A stretch of DNA of 64,000 nucleotides from Pseudofabraea citricarpa (lineage: Eukaryota > Ascomycota > Leotiomycetes > Helotiales > Dermateaceae), in assembly GCA_029641185.1 (NCBI GenBank), contig JAPWGK010000020.1:62001-126000 (forward strand), written 5' to 3'. Below, in pieces: positions 10,581 to 22,375 of this stretch. Within the stretch, counting starts at the first letter, position 1; every line of letters starts with the position of its first letter. A model generated the notes under the pieces. It saw only the letters and a list, made by a program, of their open reading frames with translations, ran no database searches and was not told where the DNA came from. Both the position numbers and the translations under genes were made by a program.

Positions 10581-12042
10581 ATGGTATTTCTACGTCCATT
10601 GATTACAAGAGCGACCGCCTTTGGGCCTGTGAAGCCCAGGGTGTTTGTGCGTCACTCTTCCCGTCCTGTACAAGACTTGATGGTATCCCAAGACCGACTT
10701 TGGTAAGTCGCGGGCAAGACCGGTGACCAAAACATATCAGAGTTGATGCCAGTTTACGCAGGAATACTATACAAGAAACATGTGAACTTGCAGGTGCCAA
10801 AGATGGAGGTCTAAGCCGTCTGTCATGCGATGACAATGACAAGATAGCCCGTGATCACTTTGCAAAAGAGGTGAAGAAACTTAATGCAGACTATGTAGTC
10901 GACGCTATGGGCTGTCAGTGGGCGACAATAGAAGGCGAAAACAACCAAATTCCACCGATTGGTATTGGATCACATCTCGATTCGGTACAGACAGGAGGGA
11001 AATTCGATGGTCCACTTGGGGTGTACACGGCACTTGAAGTCCTTAAAGTTCTACGTGCGAGTGGTAAAAAGACATATGCACCAATCAGTGCGATAAACTG
11101 GACAAATGAAGAGGGTGCAAGATTTCCACCGGGCTGCATGTCCTCAGCGGTATGGTCTCACGAATTGGATATAGACTATGCGCATAAATGTACAGATACC
11201 ATGGACCGCAGCATCAGCATCAAGGACGAGCTCCAAAGAATTGGCTACCTCGGAAGCAAGGAAGTCTCACACAAGACTAATCCACTCAGTGCCCATTTCG
11301 AGATTCATATCGAGCAGGGTAGCCGACTGGAGAAATCTGGGAAAGACGTTGGCGTAGTCGATAGTATCCAAGGGATGCGATGGTTCGATGTGTCACTTAG
11401 AGGATTCACGAGACACACTGATACAACATACATGGACCAACGGCAGGATGCGTTGGTAGGCGCTGCAAAGATGGTGCTTGAAGTAGAACGTATCGGCACA
11501 GCATCCAAGACTGGCATGGCTACAGTTTCACTATTCAAATCCTCACCTCAGAATTTCTGTAATATCCCATCTATTGTGGATTTTTCTTTCAGCATGCAGC
11601 ACACGGACCTGGCTACCTTGCAGGGCATGGAAAACCGAATTGAAAATTTTGTCTACGAGACGGCAGGGAAGCATGGGTTGCAGGTTGCTAATTATCAGAA
11701 TATATGGAGCTTTGACCCGGGGGTCTTTGATGCTGAGGCTGTGAATTGCGTTGAGGAGGCAGCGAAAGAGATGGGATATACTTATGATAAACTCTGCAGT
11801 CACACCGGTAAGTGCAACTCATCATGTCTGGTCGTTGTTTTTGGCTGAAAAGTATAGGTCATGATTCCATATATACAAGAATGGTCTGTCCAACGGCTAT
11901 GGTTTTTACACCTTGTAGAAATGGCATTTCCCATTCGCCACTCGAGTATGCGAGTCCAGAGAATTGCAGCGTAGGAGCTCAGACAATCCTCGGTGCTGTT
12001 CTACGCTATGATGAAATATTAAGGAAGAAGTACTCTCCCTGA
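10581..12042 (+). CDS. M20-family amidohydrolase (N-carbamoyl-amino-acid hydrolase / allantoate amidohydrolase-like)
   Basis: Three exons (10581-10702, 10762-11807, 11858-12042) join in frame to 450 residues. The family hydrolyses N-carbamoyl or ureido bonds with two metal ions. Metal ligands are all present: H112 and D114 in GSHLDSV, D123 in GGKFDG, E157/E158 in TNEEGARF, H223 in FEIHIEQG and H391 in GHDS. The N-terminal about 35 residues are basic with hydroxylated residues and few acids, resembling a mitochondrial presequence. Substrate-pocket segments deviate: RHTDTTY replaces the usual HAGTTP, and MQHTD carries Gln where the family has a carboxylate-binding Arg. SHTGHD also replaces the usual SGAGHD. 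The second intron splits the GHD codon, so the 3' exon must be included for an intact active site. The first intron was placed with the acceptor at 10761, because an earlier AG leaves a stop. The substrate is unknown. Confidence 0.85.
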
Positions 12043-13369
12043 GAAATGGCTGTTAAGTAAAGAGGTCCTTGCCTATAAATAAAAAGGTATATTGTTCTAG
12101 AAACTAGCTGATTAATGGATGCTGGAGGGATTTGTGTGGCCCTTTTGATGTGGATTATACGTACGGTACCTAGTCATTGGTAGTTGTCGATTTTCCTAGA
12201 ATCAAATTGCACCACCAGCGACTTGGTGTTTCCTATCATCCATCTCATTTTAAGTGATTTAATACTTCAAACCATTGAAACTACATACGGACGTCGGGAT
12301 AAACAAGAAACTTTATATCGACTACATGAGTATATAAAGCAAGGTTTGTCAATTACTCAGAAGCAAAAACCATCAGGTTTTCCCACTCGTGTGAAAGCGT
12401 CATCAAACTGTGTCCCGCGTATTGGTTTGAGAGCTGAAGCAATAGCGGATTATTCCCAGAACTTTGATCCAACACATAGGAGAAGGGGCATATCGGATCG
12501 TCGAGCATTTACTACTAGATGCAAAGAGCATTTCCCTCCTTCTCAACTACATCGTATGATTTTAAATCCCATCAGACAAGTATACATTCTCCCTGAATCT
12601 ACTAAAACATTCAAGAGCAAAAGTCAAGAATTTAATAGGTATTGAACCTGTCTAATCTAAGACAAATATCATTTAAGAAAACCCGTTCAATCATTGTCAT
12701 ACTACCAGGAATCCTTTCAAAGCGGAAGAAAGGTAAGAATATATATATTACAGTGCGGTGGGTGGATTTGATTTAATCAAAAGATAAAAACGATACTCAT
12801 AAGGAATAATGAAGATCATTTTTCTGTTCGATGTATACAGGAACAGCTTTATGAATTGATTAATTGTAGAGGCCATGGTATGCCTGCGTTCCTCTAATCA
12901 ACTCTAACTATACAAGAAAGCTAGAGAATGATTAGTCTAAACCCCCTTCTTGTTCTCATACCAAGCGGAATATGCATAGGCGAAGAGTAAAGTTCTTTTT
13001 TGAGTCATGGGTTTGAACATGAACAGGAGGATGACTGATTCCTGTAGTCCTTATATCCACGATCCCGGACCCAGACGAGGAACCGCAAAGATAGATAGAT
13101 TATGCACAAAAAGAAAAAAAAAAGAAAAAAAGAAAAACGAGAAAAACGCCAGCTGTGCGGTATTTGAGATCAGAAAATGCATCCGCCCCATCCCAAGCCC
13201 ATTTCATGCAACCAACCCTCCCTTCCGTATCCTGTTTCTAATGGAAGAATAAACGCCGTATTGCATAGTTTGTATGTACAGGTTGTTTAGAAAGATGCCA
13301 ACCCAAAAGGACACCGTCTATGCATTAATTACCGAATCGAAAAAGGCCAAATCGTGTTGGTATAAGTAA
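12043..13369. other. AT-rich convergent spacer
   Basis: 3' flanks of the M20 hydrolase and the sirtuin. AT-rich, with an A-rich tract at about 13108-13146. One open frame (12184-12645) lacks an early ATG and has no domain features, so it is not annotated as a gene. An AATAAA-like element follows the hydrolase stop at about 12076. Confidence 0.55.
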
Positions 13370-15329
13370 TTAATCGATGAATCGATCCATGCCAGCCGGC
13401 TTTGATTTCGGGCTTATTGTTTGACTGCGAGAGGACGGTTTAGGAGCCATAGCAGGTGTACTGGGACTCTCTTGGCAGGTGACGAACGAAGTTTCAGGCG
13501 AGTCTTCATTATTTAATACAGGCATTATTGTCAAATTACTGTTGTAACGATGGTCTTCAGGTGAAATTGGCCGCATAGGGCTCGTTAGACATAATTGCTG
13601 CTTTCCAAGATTAGGAAATAGAGACTGGGCTTGAATTTCATTCGAATCCTTAGACTCCTCGGGCAAGTTTGTTTTCTTGAACTTCTCGCCGACCTTCTCG
13701 GTGGCCATTTTCGTCGTCTTTGTAGTTGTGAAGGCACTAGTGATTTTGTTTTTGGATGGAACGGGCTGCTTTCGAGGCCTTCCAACAGGCCTTTTCCTAG
13801 ACGTGCCAGATTTTGTCGTCTTCGATACAGCCTTATCCGAAGCCGGCGCTGAAGAAATATTAAACAGCTTGGGTTGCTTCAGCTTTCCTATCTCGAGTAA
13901 AGGAGTAGGACTCTGCTGTCGGGGACTTGCTGTTGGCGTCATAATTCCATTATCCGCCTTCACAGCAGACATTTGCTTTGATTCGACCACGACACCCACC
14001 AACTGGTCCTGTAGTCTCTTTGCCTTCTCTTCTTCGCCAGTGACCATCTGAAACTCGACATCCTCGTTCCACCTAGGGAGGCAGACATGACGTGCAACCT
14101 CGTCACATGGCCCGCGAATAACCATATCCCAACTATCCTTGAAATCAATGCCTCCTGGCTCGGAATCGTTATTAATCCAAGCAGTGAATCCATCTCGACG
14201 GCCGCGGGCAACAGCACACATTTCCTTGGCTATACGTCGCACTCCTGGAACCTTAAGGCTAGTGCCGACAACAATGACTGCGTCTGGTCGACTCTTCAGA
14301 TCCGCATGGCTTACAGCTCCAATAGCGTCCTCGTCAGGGTTGAATTCATTATAAAGTACCATTCTGGGTCTCAGACGTCCAACACCATGGCCTCTCAATC
14401 CAGCGATAATTCTAGCTTGATCCATACTTTCACAATCAGGACAGGTCGGAGTTTCCGGGCCCTCAAATAGTGCTCCTTGGAATGTTGATAAGGTACCGCA
14501 TTTTGTACAAACCATCTTTTCTAGTCCACCGTGAAGTTGAATGGTCTTTGGCCAAGGCCCTTTCGCGCTGAGTGGAACGCTGGTCGCAAGTGGTGGCAGA
14601 CTCGTGTCAATTCCATCAATATTTTGACTATACAACCGCAGGAGACGGCCTTCCTCGGCAAGAGTGGCAAGGAGATGGTGAAAGGGCGTGGGTTGTGCGC
14701 TCGAAGTCAAATGGGAAAGTTCCCTAACCATGTCATGGAAAGATGAGGTAGAATCATTGTTCTTATAGACTGAAGCGTCGAAGAGGTGCTTCCCAGAAGC
14801 CTTCAGCTTATGCTCACTGCGCAAAGTCGTAAAAAGACCTGTACTGGAGCGAAAATCGGGGACTACGAGAGGTCAACATGATATTACAGCAATGAAGAAT
14901 TCTTAACCTACTTCCAGCAGAGACAGAGATCCCGGCCCCAGCAATGACCACGATTTTTCTCTTCCCGCGAAGAGCCTTTATCAATCGTTTCAATTGGCTG
15001 TCCTGCTGCTTATTGACCTGAGGATCAGAGCTCCCGCCGAGATTGTACAGATCTAGGTATTCGGTGGTTCTCTCCTTAGGAGTCATTGTTTTTCTCTTCT
15101 TGGCTGGCGGAGGGCCATCGCGGTCGTTCTCGGGCGCAAGCTGCGGTTCGTCTAGCGGAGCGTCGTTTGGAAGATTTATCGAAAAGGGCGATGGATAATC
15201 CATGGCAGGGGAAGCTGGAGGTAGTGAAGGTGAACGTGAGCCTATGCTGCTCAGTGGTGATGAGGCAGGAGAGGCACTCGACTCCATTTTCCTTGGTGTT
15301 TCTGCCATCGCAAGGGATGCCGACAGCAT
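13370..15329 (-). CDS. HST4: Sir2-family NAD-dependent deacetylase, HST3/HST4-like
   Basis: Two exons (15329-14912, 14862-13370) join in frame to 636 residues. The product is a nuclear NAD-dependent protein deacetylase; in yeasts the HST3/HST4 group removes acetyl from histone H3 K56. The NAD-binding motif GAGISVSAGIPDFRS spans the splice junction at residue 140. YSQNIDGID follows at about 217-225, then catalytic H250 in TIQLHGG. The zinc Cys pairs are C258/C261 and C280/C283, and GTSLKVPG closes the NAD site. Beyond about residue 417 a roughly 220-residue polar tail contains an AT-hook-like RKRPVGRPRKQP (about 495-506). A second in-frame ATG at 15308 has a better context and would remove seven residues. 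The gene is divergent from MED16. Confidence 0.92.
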
Positions 15330-16362
15330 ATATCGAGATCCGGGTGCGTTCTCTTTGCGACGATGGCTATATCATGTCGGTCGCGGAGGGTTGGTTGAGC
15401 TGACTGGAAAGCGCTGGGTCGTGTCGTCGTAGGTGTTAGGTGTTGGAGAAGAGGAGTAGATGGAGGAGATCTGAGGTTGGGTTAAAGCCAGCGGGCACTG
15501 GGCTGGCGCTGGGCTGGTGCTGGGCTGGCTAGGGCCTCGGAATCAGCTCGCTAATGTTTTGATGCGGCTGGGATGGTAGATGTCAAAGGACAATGCCCAC
15601 GCCCACGGTCAAAGCCGCCAGAACAGAGAAACAGCCCTGCAGAATGCTCTTCCACGACTCCGTTCTAGAATTATCCAGCCGGAACACATGCATGGCCGTG
15701 CTTTGTCCGTTCTGTATTCACCTAGGCACGGAAGTACCTATACGCATAGTATATATAGCTCGTTGCCCGCAGCCCGGGGGGCGGGGGCGGGCATTCATTG
15801 AGAAGTTTAGTGGTCAGAGAGCTCTGGAGAAGTCACACGAAGCCAGCCAGCCCACCCTTAGTTGTTTCCCTGGTGAGTGTATAGCAACGTCATAGAAAAC
15901 AAGGCCCTGTGCATTGTATTGTGTAGGGTATCGAGGCCAACTTCAAGATGGCCAAGCCGTGTCTCTTGTGTGTGTATAAAAGTAGAGTAGGTACCTAGGA
16001 GGTAGTTACTCGTAGTTGCCCGGCCAGCCATGTTCGATTTCTGGCTTAGCACTCCCGCACCCCCCCTGCAAGCTAATTCCAGAAAGTCTTAGCGCCCATC
16101 CCCTGTGAAGCGACGGCCAGAAGAGCTTGACAAGGCTGGACTCAGCTTCCATCTCCATGCCGCATCTCCATCTCCATCACCACCTCCATCACCACCTCCA
16201 CCTCTTCTTCTTCCAACTCTATTTCTCCCTCTGTCTTCTCGTGCCCACCATCATCTCGAGGGAGTGCTCCCTCATACTTAAAGCCGCTGTCCGTCCGCCT
16301 ACATGTTATCTCCTTGAGCCACCACATCCAGCCTCGACTGGTGTTTCCTCACTTTTTGGGTC
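15330..16362. promoter_or_regulatory. Divergent promoter region, HST4/MED16
   Basis: A 1-kb spacer between two genes transcribed away from each other, so it should hold both promoters. It contains a CCACCTCCATCA-type degenerate repeat at about 16155-16205 and a G-rich run near 15775-15790. No further gene is evident. Confidence 0.5.
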
Positions 16363-19300
16363 ATGCCCCTCATGATGGATGATGACATGGATGTGGATAT
16401 CAATGATCTCTTTGGAGATGGTGCTGATCTAGCACTTCCGTCTCGAACACCACCCTCCAAAGAACTTCATCAGAGGGTCGACGAACTTCGCGGCAGCGGA
16501 TGTTGCCAGTAAGTCAGCCCTGCTGCAGCAAATCGGGAGCCCCTTCTGAAAACCATGATAGAAGTGTTGCGTGGTCAAAATGGGGCAGTATAGCATCTAT
16601 CCACCCTAATGGAACGACTTTGGAGTTCAGAAACTTGCGATGCCATCCTGATGACGGCACATGGGCATTGTCTGAACCTAGCGAAACCCCACAGCTGACC
16701 ATGGACATTGACAGAGGTCCACTCAAGCATCTATCTTGGAGCCCCAATGGTGCTGAGCTTGCTGTTATCGATTCCTGTGGCAGAATAACAATTCTTTTGC
16801 TTTCGAATGCCATCAACAAGCCTACGCTATCAAGGCACTGTCAAGTAGACCCCGCTGATGATCTGCATGCAGTTGTAGGCTGTCTCTGGCTCAATAACTC
16901 ACCCCACCCCAACAATCGTGTAGGTTACCGTATGTGATTCAGTGTGAGAACCGTACTAAGAACTACAGAATACCATAGCATATGGTCCAGCAATTAAAGA
17001 AGGGTCCGGTTTCAAATACGACTCAACTCAAGCCCCCGTATATGGGCCATACCACCCCATCAATACGAAGAGCGCGTTTATATGTGTTACAACTAACGGA
17101 ATGTTAAGGGCTCTATACCCCCAAGTAAATGGAAAGTGGTACGACACCCAGCAGGAGCTAGAGAGTATAGTCTCATCTGAAGACCTGATAACTCATGCAT
17201 CAATACGCCCAGATAAAAGTGCGCCTTTCGTTCAACGTTGCGGGATGCTTCGCTAACCGAATGATAGCAAATATTCTGTTGATTGCATTTGCTACTGCAT
17301 CTAAGCAGCTGCGTACTGTAAGGGCCCTGATAGACTTTGGAAATCAGGAAGCAATCAAGAAGGCACAGCAAGGCACGGCTCTAATTAATGTCATGATAAG
17401 GACCCGACATATTGCCGTTACTAGTTGGCTCCATGATGGTCCTACGTTGAATGCATCCCATATGGAACCATCCATGGTACAACTGTCACATCTAGAAATC
17501 ATGCAGCCAACTGGAGACCCCAATAATCGGTTGAGCAGCACATCAGTGATTCTTGCTGTTCGGTCTCATCTGCCTATATCGACGTCGCATTACAACCAGG
17601 ACGTGCACACTACAATAGACAGATGGGAGATTCGAGAAAAACCACAAGTAATTCATCCCGCGTTTGAGCAACTGAGCTCTAGGCGAAACAGTGTTGGGAC
17701 TCAGCCGGGTGTAAGTTAAGAGATATATTATGGCATGGCTATTTTCTAACGTGCATTCAGACGGCAGGGTTTCTCAAGAAATTGCAAAGTATTACGGTCA
17801 ACAAGGTCGTCATTGGCATACAACCAATCCAACTTGGAAAATACATATGCTTCACATATTCAGATGGCTCCGTTGAATATCGGGACCGTAACACCATGGC
17901 TGAAGTGTTTATGGATGGCGATCTCAACAGGGTTTTGCATTTATCTCAGATTGGATTTTCATTTGTAGGGGAAGAGCCTTGTATGTTTACCATTTATCAA
18001 AGTCGCCGCCTGCTTAAACTGACCATAGACAGGTTTGCAGACAGCAATATCCCCAACATTTTGTTCCATGGTTCAAATGGGCAATGATGGAAAGATCAGA
18101 TGGAGACAGCTAGAGTACCAGCTAGGTGAAACACAGTCCTTATCAGAAGATGGTATAGTGCTCTGCAATGTTGTTTATATTCTGAAACTAATACTACACA
18201 GCTCAGTATGCTGCTGTCGTTGCTGCTTTTACTATATCTTCTGCCTCGGCCGTGGTTGCCGGCGCTAATATTGATGATATATTAGCCACTGTGAAGAAAT
18301 TTAACAAAGATGGTCAGTTGAAACATCATAAACTTGGACAAAATTCATACTAACATCTCTTAGAACTTGTCTTTGACTGGCCATCAGAATTGACTAGGAT
18401 GCTCAAGAGTAATGTGGACTATTCTGAAGAGGCCCATTATGATCCTTTGATTCGCAATACCGTTATACAGCTGTGCCTTTCGATTCAAGTTTCTCTTGGC
18501 TTCAAGGGCGAGTTCTTACCTCGCTCCTTTGCTGGTAAATTTGGCTGGGTATTGCTGCAACTGCGAAGTATTGTAGTCCTTGTCACTATGGCAGCAAACG
18601 TAAAAGTACCCCCAGGCCCCAATAACGGGAGAGGGATGTCACCACTTGAGAATCCAGGTATGTTTAAGATACCCCACGATAGAATGTCCACTGATGTGAC
18701 TGAAGAGGTGGTTAATGCTTTGGCGGGATCCGTTCGATGGGCATTGGACCTGATGGCTTGGATTACTGACACTCTACTCGCACTTTCTAACTCCATGCCG
18801 AGCCTGAAAAGTACATCTGAACTGTCACTTCCTAGACTTATGGCCCACCTTCGATCCACCAACAACATCGCGCCTCATCTTCTCATCTGCTCAGCCACCC
18901 GAGGTTTCTTAAATGCGCTTTGTCGTCGTTTAACCCACCTGGACTGGGTTGTTCGTAGTGGAATAAATCATACACCACGAACTCCGGCACAGGCTCCACG
19001 AGATAGTAACGGCAACATTGTTATTGAAAACCCGATAAGCCCTGCTCTACGTGCATCGTACATTCAGATTGCAACGCTTACTAACACTGCGAACGTTAAG
19101 ATTCCGACGTTTGAAAAATTACTATCGTCCTTGGGTTCATCCATCAAAACGGCTTACAGCTCCGCTCAGATTCCTTCTACGTCCCCTAATCAACCAAATG
19201 GGGTACGGAATGGCTTGGAACTAAAGATGCTGTTTGGAGGTGATTTTCCAGATGCTTTTCAACCAGTTGTAGTCGAGTTGTTTAGTGCTTTACTCCCTGT

Positions 19301-19682
19301 CACAAGAGAGGAGATCGACCCTGGAAAATTATTCTTTCAGGATTTCAGTTTGTTGGAAGTAGACGATGACGATGGCTTAGAGGGTGGACAAGGGAGAGAA
19401 ATGAAAAGAAGACGGGATCAAGGCATGACTATGGATTCTTTTTCTAAACGCTGGCTTCAAAATCCAAAGCCGCCATCAAACTCGGCAGAGTTAACGAATG
19501 GTAATCATGCAGCTACAAATCCAAGAGGAAAGGTCAGATGGAGAAGATGTGCGAGGTGCACAGCTGTAATGGAGGACATACTCAGCCAAAAGCCTACATT
19601 GCAATGGCTAGTCATGCAACATAGAAGATGCTTTTGCAGCGGTCAATGGGACACACTCAACCCAGGGCATATGGTAGCATAA
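16363..19682 (+). CDS. MED16: Mediator complex subunit 16 (Sin4)
   Basis: Eight exons (16363-16508, 16562-16919, 16969-17218, 17268-17710, 17761-17980, 18033-18152, 18202-18312, 18364-19682) join without a frame break to 988 residues, the usual MED16 length. The protein is part of the Mediator tail, which relays activator signals to RNA polymerase II. The acidic N-terminus is followed by the conserved VAWSKWGSIASIHPNGTTL segment. A WD-like region includes CFTYSDGSVEYRDR and VQMGNDGKIRWRQLEY. The helical C-terminal half ends in a Cys-containing motif, RRCARCTAVMED then RRCFCSGQW, typical of fungal MED16. Introns are 49-53 nt, each supported by phase and by continuity of conserved segments. The first ATG of the frame is used. 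Divergent from HST4. Confidence 0.92.
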
Positions 19683-20252
19683 GCCCCTATCCTATACTTA
19701 TGGGGTTGAGAATTCTGGGATAATTGCACCTGGAAATAACAATAATCCTGCAATGGATTTTAATCATGTCAGCTAGATAACACAATCTTATAGCTAGATC
19801 TTATGGATATATCTATGAGATAGAATACACAGAATGGGTTCTTCAATGTGATTGAGCTCCTAGGTGCACGTGCCACAACCGCTAGGTCTTTTCTCCGAAC
19901 GAGCTTCGACAGAGCGCGTTCGCGCTCCATTTAAACGGCGGAGAAGGCTCAAGACAAGTTATCTCCAGTCCAGCATCTTCTTTTGCAGCGCGACAAACAT
20001 CCCCGAGCATATATCTACGAGCAACAAAGGGCTTTGTTTGATAAGCCTGTGCCCTAAAGGAATTCTCCACAAACAGAAATCTTTCGACCTAGGTAAATTT
20101 ATTGTCCGGAGACGGAGGAGTAGAGAAGATGGATATCCTACAAGGTTCGTTCTCCTCTTGCCGCTTGATATATACCAGTTGCTGATACGAGGGAAGATTA
20201 CGCACTGCAAGCCTACAATCTCTACCAAGATCTAGACCCTTACTTACGACCG
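19683..20252. other. Spacer upstream of APQ12
   Basis: 3' flank of MED16 and promoter/leader of APQ12. A 123-codon open frame at 19864-20235 has no recognisable features and I treat it as chance. A short upstream ORF begins with the ATG at about 20129 and ends before the APQ12 start. Confidence 0.5.
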
Positions 20253-20666
20253 ATGACATCCTTCCTCTACAACCTCCGCGCACAGCTTGCGCCTGTCTTC
20301 CTACCATTTCTACACCAAGCCGCTGTGTTCACACAGGAATCTCCAGCAATCATTTCAGTCGGGTTGATCTTATTCCTGTTCCTTGTCGCTATGCAGCTGA
20401 TCAACCTCGCGAGGCGCATCGTCATGTGGTGGACGAGGCTGATTATGGGCATCTTATTTTGGGGCGTTGTGGGTATCCTGGTACTACTGGTGGCTCAGAG
20501 AGGTGTTGGTAGGACGGTGGGGGATTTGTACAGTTGGGGCGAGGACCTCTGTCAGGTTTGGTGGAGGGAATATAGGCGCTGGGAGGCGTATCAAAATCAG
20601 AACCAGAATCGTGGGACCGCGAGTAGCAGAGGGAATGCGAGGATGGCGGGTAGCAATTGGAGATGA
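20253..20666 (+). CDS. APQ12: APQ12-family membrane protein (nuclear pore assembly)
   Basis: Intronless gene of 137 residues. The family comprises small proteins of the nuclear envelope/ER that help nuclear pore complex assembly and membrane homeostasis. Two hydrophobic segments are visible, about residues 30-52 and 63-82. They are separated by the short basic loop LARRIVMWWTRLI, followed by QRGVGRTVGDLYSWGEDL, which matches the family pattern. The tail is Gln/Asn-rich and polar. The ATG at 20253 is the first suitable start. Length and topology fit; sequence divergence in this family leaves some doubt. The gene converges on GPN3 with a 272-bp gap. Confidence 0.78.
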   Translation: MTSFLYNLRAQLAPVFLPFLHQAAVFTQESPAIISVGLILFLFLVAMQLINLARRIVMWWTRLIMGILFWGVVGILVLLVAQRGVGRTVGDLYSWGEDLCQVWWREYRRWEAYQNQNQNRGTASSRGNARMAGSNWR

Positions 20667-20938
20667 TCTTTTTATCCCCCTATCTCAAATGGCATAAAAG
20701 AACATTCAAATTATTCATGGACTGCGTGCATGTGTTTTTGTTGTATGCCTTCGTTGTGGGGAAAACCACTATGACGATGAAATTTGAAGACAGCCATTTA
20801 TGGGCAAAAAGAACATTACAGGCTTTGACAAGGTATATTGCCGAACATCATTATCAGAAACGCCATCGCTATGCTACCCCGTTTTCCTTACCTAACTCCA
20901 AAGATAGATTCCTCTACCGTTCCAGAGGACCGAGTATT

Positions 20939-21888
20939 TCATTCAAACCCGTCCTCTCCATACTCCATATCTACTCCGTCATCTGGCTCTTTTGGCTCTT
21001 GCGCTTCGTGGTACTGAATAGCGTCATCAATGTAACTCAATATAGCTCCAACGCTATCTTCGTCCTGGACATCTAGTTTCAAGTACGAAACCATGCTGAA
21101 GCTGTCAATCAAGTTTGCAACGGCCTTATTCAACCTTCTGAAGCTGGACCCACGCATCACTGTCACCGCATCGGCCGAATCTCCTGTACCGTCATCCCGT
21201 ACCTCTGTATCCTCATCGTCAAGTAATGTTGTGTCGGGATCCAAGAAACGCTTCAGTTCTCGCTTTCCGACTTGACCCTTGACAAGATCCATCTTGGAAA
21301 GAATATTCACATGCGGAACTTCCAGCATGATCATGGCACTCATGGCACTCAGGGTTCCCGCGAAGAACTTGGCGCGGTCCACTACAAATGTAGCCTCTAG
21401 CAAGTATGCGGCGCAGAGATTGATATCCAAAGCTCCCGTTCGCGTGAGATGCTTAACCAGCGCAGGCAAGATAGGGATATGGGTATAGAGTTCGATCTGA
21501 CCAGGCATATCAATGATGATCAGGTATTCCTCGGTCAAGGGGTCCAGCGCTTCGGTAAGGAAGTCGAGGTTCTCTAGCAAGAATTCGAAGCAGTAGATCA
21601 AGCCGCCGTTGGGCCCCAGGCCCATCTCTTCCATGACATCCTCAAGGGAGATTAGGTCCTTGATGTCCAGATCGGGCTGGTGGGAGAATTCCTCAGCCGC
21701 AGGGTCGAGGTTGACATAGAAGCAGGAGCGGCGGTTGTTCTGCAGGTGGGTGATGAGGCCCGAACAGAAGGTTGACTGCAGGAGGTTAGGAGACACTTTA
21801 AGCTTTGAGGGAGAATGGCAGGATGAAGGTAGGTACTGACTTTGCCTGCGCCCGCTGGGCCCATCACCAAGACTCCGAACTTACTCAT
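20939..21888 (-). CDS. GPN3: GPN-loop GTPase 3
   Basis: Two exons (21888-21841, 21775-20939) give 294 residues. GPN-loop GTPases help assemble and import RNA polymerase II; GPN3 works with GPN1. The P-loop GPAGAGKS is split exactly by the intron between Lys and Ser. The diagnostic Gly-Pro-Asn loop lies in GLGPNGGLIY. The switch II region reads DMPGQIELYTH, and the base-recognition motif is SKMDL in place of NKxD. The C-terminus is acidic (DDGVDMEYGEDG). It is divergent from the S-adenosylmethionine synthetase gene. Confidence 0.95.
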
Positions 21889-22375
21889 GGTTGTCGTGTT
21901 GCGATGGCGGGGTATTTATTTCGTTCAGCCTTTTCCTGAGGTGAAGATTTGTGAAGAAGGCTATGGCGGGGCCTGACTACTGAGGACTGCAAATGGAAAC
22001 CCCGGCGCGCATGTGGTTGTTCCGAGCTGTAGCAGCCAAGCACCTTCTGCCACTTTTCGGAGTTATTCCAACCTGTAATAAGCAGGGGGATCTGTGGCAG
22101 CTGGAGGCTGGAGCAGCTGTAGTAGCAGCAGCAGCACCCACTCGCGCCCGAGCAAGGAGGCGGTGAATGAGGAGGACTCGATGGTGCAATACTTTTCGGC
22201 CAGCCGCTAGCGAAGCATTTTCCATTCGTTTCCTTACACCTCGCGACCCCACCATCTTATCCTTCTTTCCCTTCATAAACCGCATCTTTCTGTACCCATC
22301 CATCCTCTCTGCATACATCTTCCCTCATCTCCCCCCCTCCTTTGACTTCTCTCCCATCCCAATACCGCCGCAAAG
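21889..22375. promoter_or_regulatory. Divergent promoter, GPN3/SAM synthetase
   Basis: A 487-bp spacer between head-to-head genes. It has a CAG-rich patch near 22095-22135 and a strong pyrimidine-rich stretch before the synthetase ATG (about 22250-22360), a common feature of highly expressed fungal genes. No coding gene inside. Confidence 0.55.

Noticed and set aside
10703..10761. Earlier splice acceptors for the first M20 intron (after 10740 or 10752)
   Set aside because: The first gives an immediate stop codon. The second stays in frame but loses the RLWNTIQETC continuity seen with the acceptor at 10761.
3629..12042. The permease, MFS and M20 genes as a secondary-metabolite cluster
   Set aside because: There is no synthase, synthetase, P450 or pathway regulator nearby; ordinary nitrogen metabolism explains the genes better.
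12184..12645. 153-codon open frame in the M20/sirtuin spacer
   Set aside because: It has no ATG until near its end, no recognisable domain and AT-rich composition.
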